This document shows positions 61,627 through 64,000 of a stretch of DNA of 64,000 nucleotides, in pieces. The notes under the pieces are model-generated. The model saw only the letters and a list, made by a program, of their open reading frames with translations, had not been told where the DNA came from and searched no databases. The stretch comes from Glossina fuscipes. Taxonomy: Eukaryota > Arthropoda > Insecta > Diptera > Glossinidae. The position numbers and the translations under genes are program-made. Where the stretch lies: NCBI RefSeq assembly GCF_014805625.2, contig NW_023998414.1:30012764-30076763 (forward strand), given 5' to 3'. Each line of letters opens with the position of its first letter. Position 1 is the stretch's first letter.

Positions 61627-61731
61627 ATAGATGTCGATGGCATGTGATATACAATAATTTGTCAAATTTATTATGTACGAAGTGATTTTCTTTGTAATTT
61701 ATTACCTCAACAAATTTCGATTGTCTAACAT

Positions 61732-61737
61732 ATTAAA
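61732..61737 (+). terminator. Possible poly(A) signal (ATTAAA) of the Mpv17-like gene
   Basis: ATTAAA lies 106 bases after the stop. It falls close to the ING3 poly(A) signal on the other strand, so the two 3' UTRs probably overlap or nearly so. Confidence 0.45.
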
Positions 61738-61788
61738 ATAAGTATATTTTAAACTTTATATAATACTTTAATGACTTTGTTTTTTATA

Positions 61789-61794
61789 TTTATT
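61789..61794 (-). terminator. Poly(A) signal of ING3
   Basis: TTTATT on the plus strand, AATAAA on the minus strand, about 100 bases past the ING3 stop. Confidence 0.5.
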
Positions 61795-61894
61795 CAATTT
61801 TAAGAAAACTTTTCTCTTGATAGCTCTTCATAGCTTCTTTTTTTATATTCTATTGATTTAAGTAGTAGCTTTTCTTCTTTTTGAACTTAGCCAA

Positions 61895-63797
61895 CTAATT
61901 TTTGCGATTACCTCGACGTCGCATGGAAGCAGTGCATTTAGGACAATACCATTTACCCTTAGGTGGTTGCGTTATACCAACGCATGGATAATGAAACCAT
62001 TCATATGGACAAGCGTCATTATCACAAGCAACCATATCGCCATATGAAACCTGATTGCAGGTACAATAGCGTGGTTCATTCGGATCATAGGACCATTCTC
62101 CTTCAGGTGTTTGCTCTACTACCATACCACTTTCATTTAATGTAATATTTGAACCTGGTGTAAGAGCTGTGGATATACCTGTGCCAGCCGATGAACCAGA
62201 GGAAGTATTAGAAGTTACTCCGCTACGGGATGAACCGTTACTTAAGTTAGTCGTAGAGGAAGCTGTTATATGGCCACCATTCGACATTAAAGGGGGTACA
62301 TTCAAATTAGTTCCGGTTGAACCTGAAAGCATATCCAATGAATCCATGCTTATAGAAGATGATGAAGAACCCAAATTTAAGCCTGTTGAAGCATTGGGGA
62401 CGCTTGTTGTGCCCACTCCATGGGTTATATTGGAATTCAATTTTCTGTAATAAAAGTAATTATCTGTCCAACTAAAATCATAAGTTTCAAATACTTGGAG
62501 ACATACTTCTTCTTGGTCTTTTCTGTGTTGGTAGAACCATTTAATGTATGCTGACTTACTGATGATGACGTTGCAGCTGTTGCCAGATCACGATTTATCC
62601 AAAATTCAGTAGGTCCACCGCCTGCACCGTGTATAGCTTCATAACTGGCTTTAAGACTAGCCGTACGACGACCTTGCTGCATTTGTTGTGTTGCCACTAT
62701 GGCTTGCGAGGCAGCAGCTGCTATGGCCGTCGAGGCTGACCCACTTATTTGTTGTAGGTTGTAAGTTACAGCCGTAGGCGCACCTACACCGCCTGTAGTT
62801 GAATTTAAAACGGCACTCATACCAGGCGTTATAGGTCTAACCACTGCTACAGGTGGATTACTTTGCGTCAGACTGTTGCCAAGGTTGGCTCGTTTCTCAG
62901 CTCCCGCGCCCAATAATGTGGAAGTACTATCTCTTCGCTTTTCTGGTTTTGGGGTACGATAGCGATTATCTTTGGTAGCTCCTGTGGGAGTAGCGGGCAT
63001 AGAAATACCCCCCAAACCCATTCCAGCCCCTCCTATCAATACACTGTGCGTGCTGCTACTCGGCGGTGCTACAGCCGCACTAAGGCCGCCATAAAAACGA
63101 TTTTCTTTCTGATTCATTCCCGTAATGCTTAACAATGCGGTAGCCGCACTGCAGCCGCCGTCCATTTCTAGCGAACGCTTCTCTAATATCTCCGTTATCC
63201 CATTATTATCAGCCTCTAATTCACATTTAAACTTAAATAATTCACTATCTAAACGTCTTAAATACCGTTCCACCAATTCATGAATTTGTGTAGCAATAGT
63301 CACCTTTTCGTCGGCATCCTCTAACACTTTATAATATTCGCGACGCAGGTTTTGAAATTCACTTTCGGCAGCTTCGTCTTGTAACTCGCCGCGTTTGCAT
63401 TGCATAAAAAATGTACGAGTCTTTTTCTCCAAAGAATCAATACTATCTACAATCATTTATATATCTCCATTATTACAGAGCTAGACATTTAATTTAACAA
63501 ATATACGCACTCTGCACCGTTAAATCCAGCTCACGCATTTCTGTAAAGCGATCCCTTAATTCTTGGGGCAAATGTTCAATCACTGCAAACCATACAAAAT
63601 TATTATTTTACAAAAAAAACATTTGTTTATATACATGAGTCTATAAGCCATAACCTCACTTTAATTATTTACCTAAGCACACAACTACGTGCTACAACAA
63701 AGCAACCATTCGATTACCTCAGTACTTTTTTTTGGAAGACGAACAATATAACTTTCACAATATACTTACTTTCTAAGTAATCTTCCAAATACAACAT
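61895..63797 (-). CDS. ING3: Inhibitor of growth protein 3 (ING3), PHD-finger subunit of NuA4/Tip60
   Basis: Chromatin reader that binds H3 tails methylated at Lys4 and belongs to the NuA4/Tip60 histone acetyltransferase complex in the nucleus. Four exons (minus): 63797-63770 (MLYLEDYLE), 63582-63511 ([20 protein letters not shown]), 63446-62507 and 62444-61895, all GT...AG, giving 529 residues (human 418). The N-terminal ING helical domain covers about 1-105 ([45 protein letters not shown]). A long Ser/Thr/Gly/Ala-rich middle follows, longer than in the human protein. A C-terminal PHD finger (about 472-521) has C4HC3 ligands: CTC, CDNDAC, H and C in FHYPC, CPKC. A short basic tail (RRRGNRKN) ends it. 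An ORF in exon 3 seems to start at ATG 63456, but the first two exons and the splice at 63446 restore the conserved start. Confidence 0.95.
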
Positions 63798-64000
63798 ATT
63801 ATATTGTACTTTTCTTTCTCTCTCTTTAGGAATTAAATTAAATATGGGTTCAATTTTACGGTAATATTAAGGAATTCTTTCACAAAATCTACTGTTCACA
63901 CAAGTTTTTCATTTAAAATTTCTTTTGCTAATAAAGATGGTAAACTTGGCAAATTTAGTAACCGATAGTTTTACGCTATCGATTGTGGCGATGTTTTTGC
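63798..64000 (-). promoter_or_regulatory. ING3 5' region with DRE-like box
   Basis: TATCGATT at 63977-63984 is the same seven-of-eight match to the DRE as at 60978. It overlaps an inverted repeat CGATAG...CTATCG (63963-63968 and 63976-63981). It lies 180 bases upstream of the ING3 start and close to the window edge, so it could equally serve a divergent gene beyond. Confidence 0.4.

Noticed and set aside
1..64000. tRNA, rRNA and snRNA genes
   Set aside because: No cloverleaf with A and B boxes and no rRNA or snRNA core sequence was noticed by eye; a covariance-model scan was not possible here.

Overview
The window looks like nuclear DNA of a higher fly (Diptera; possibly a tephritid or other schizophoran, which is inference). 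The signs are an AT-rich background with many long A/T runs, very short introns (57-73 bp) with GTAAGT-like donors, several decayed mariner copies, and short interspersed elements carrying the GTCY-rich core known from dipteran mini-me/DINE-1-type repeats. No bacterial, plasmid or phage feature was seen.

Layout. Positions 1-147 are a 49-bp tandem repeat running off the left edge. Positions 688-2734 hold a two-exon gene for a secreted, low-complexity Pro/Ala/Gly/Met-rich protein with an acidic C-terminal half; the reading frame is broken by one base in a 7-C run at 1636-1642. From about 2.8 kb to 54.7 kb there is no convincing complete gene. This 52-kb stretch is AT-rich DNA with microsatellites, two families of short non-autonomous elements, four mariner relics plus a small fragment of a fifth, a mariner-like element that keeps its terminal repeats and TA duplication, and a 5'-truncated non-LTR retrotransposon relic with a YADD box. 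An exon-like segment (17172-17388, minus) and a 50-codon ORF (19286-19438, minus) are the only host-gene candidates there, so part of the desert may be intron of a long gene.

The right 9 kb is a compact housekeeping cluster. DNA ligase IV (six exons, minus, 55484-58570) acts in non-homologous end joining. An unrecognised 83-aa two-exon gene (plus, 59166-59490) is divergent to it. A single-exon Mpv17/PMP22-family membrane protein gene (plus, 61036-61626) converges on ING3 (four exons, minus, 61895-63797), a PHD-finger subunit of the NuA4/Tip60 acetyltransferase complex. A TATCGATT box, one base from the fly DRE, lies upstream of both Mpv17-like and ING3. A 186-bp inverted-repeat element with a perfect 20-bp palindrome sits between the 83-aa gene and Mpv17-like.

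No clearly new multi-gene system is visible. The best leads are the frame-broken repeat protein, the orphan exon, the small unrecognised genes, an unidentified 148-codon ORF (54772-55218, minus) and the hairpin element.
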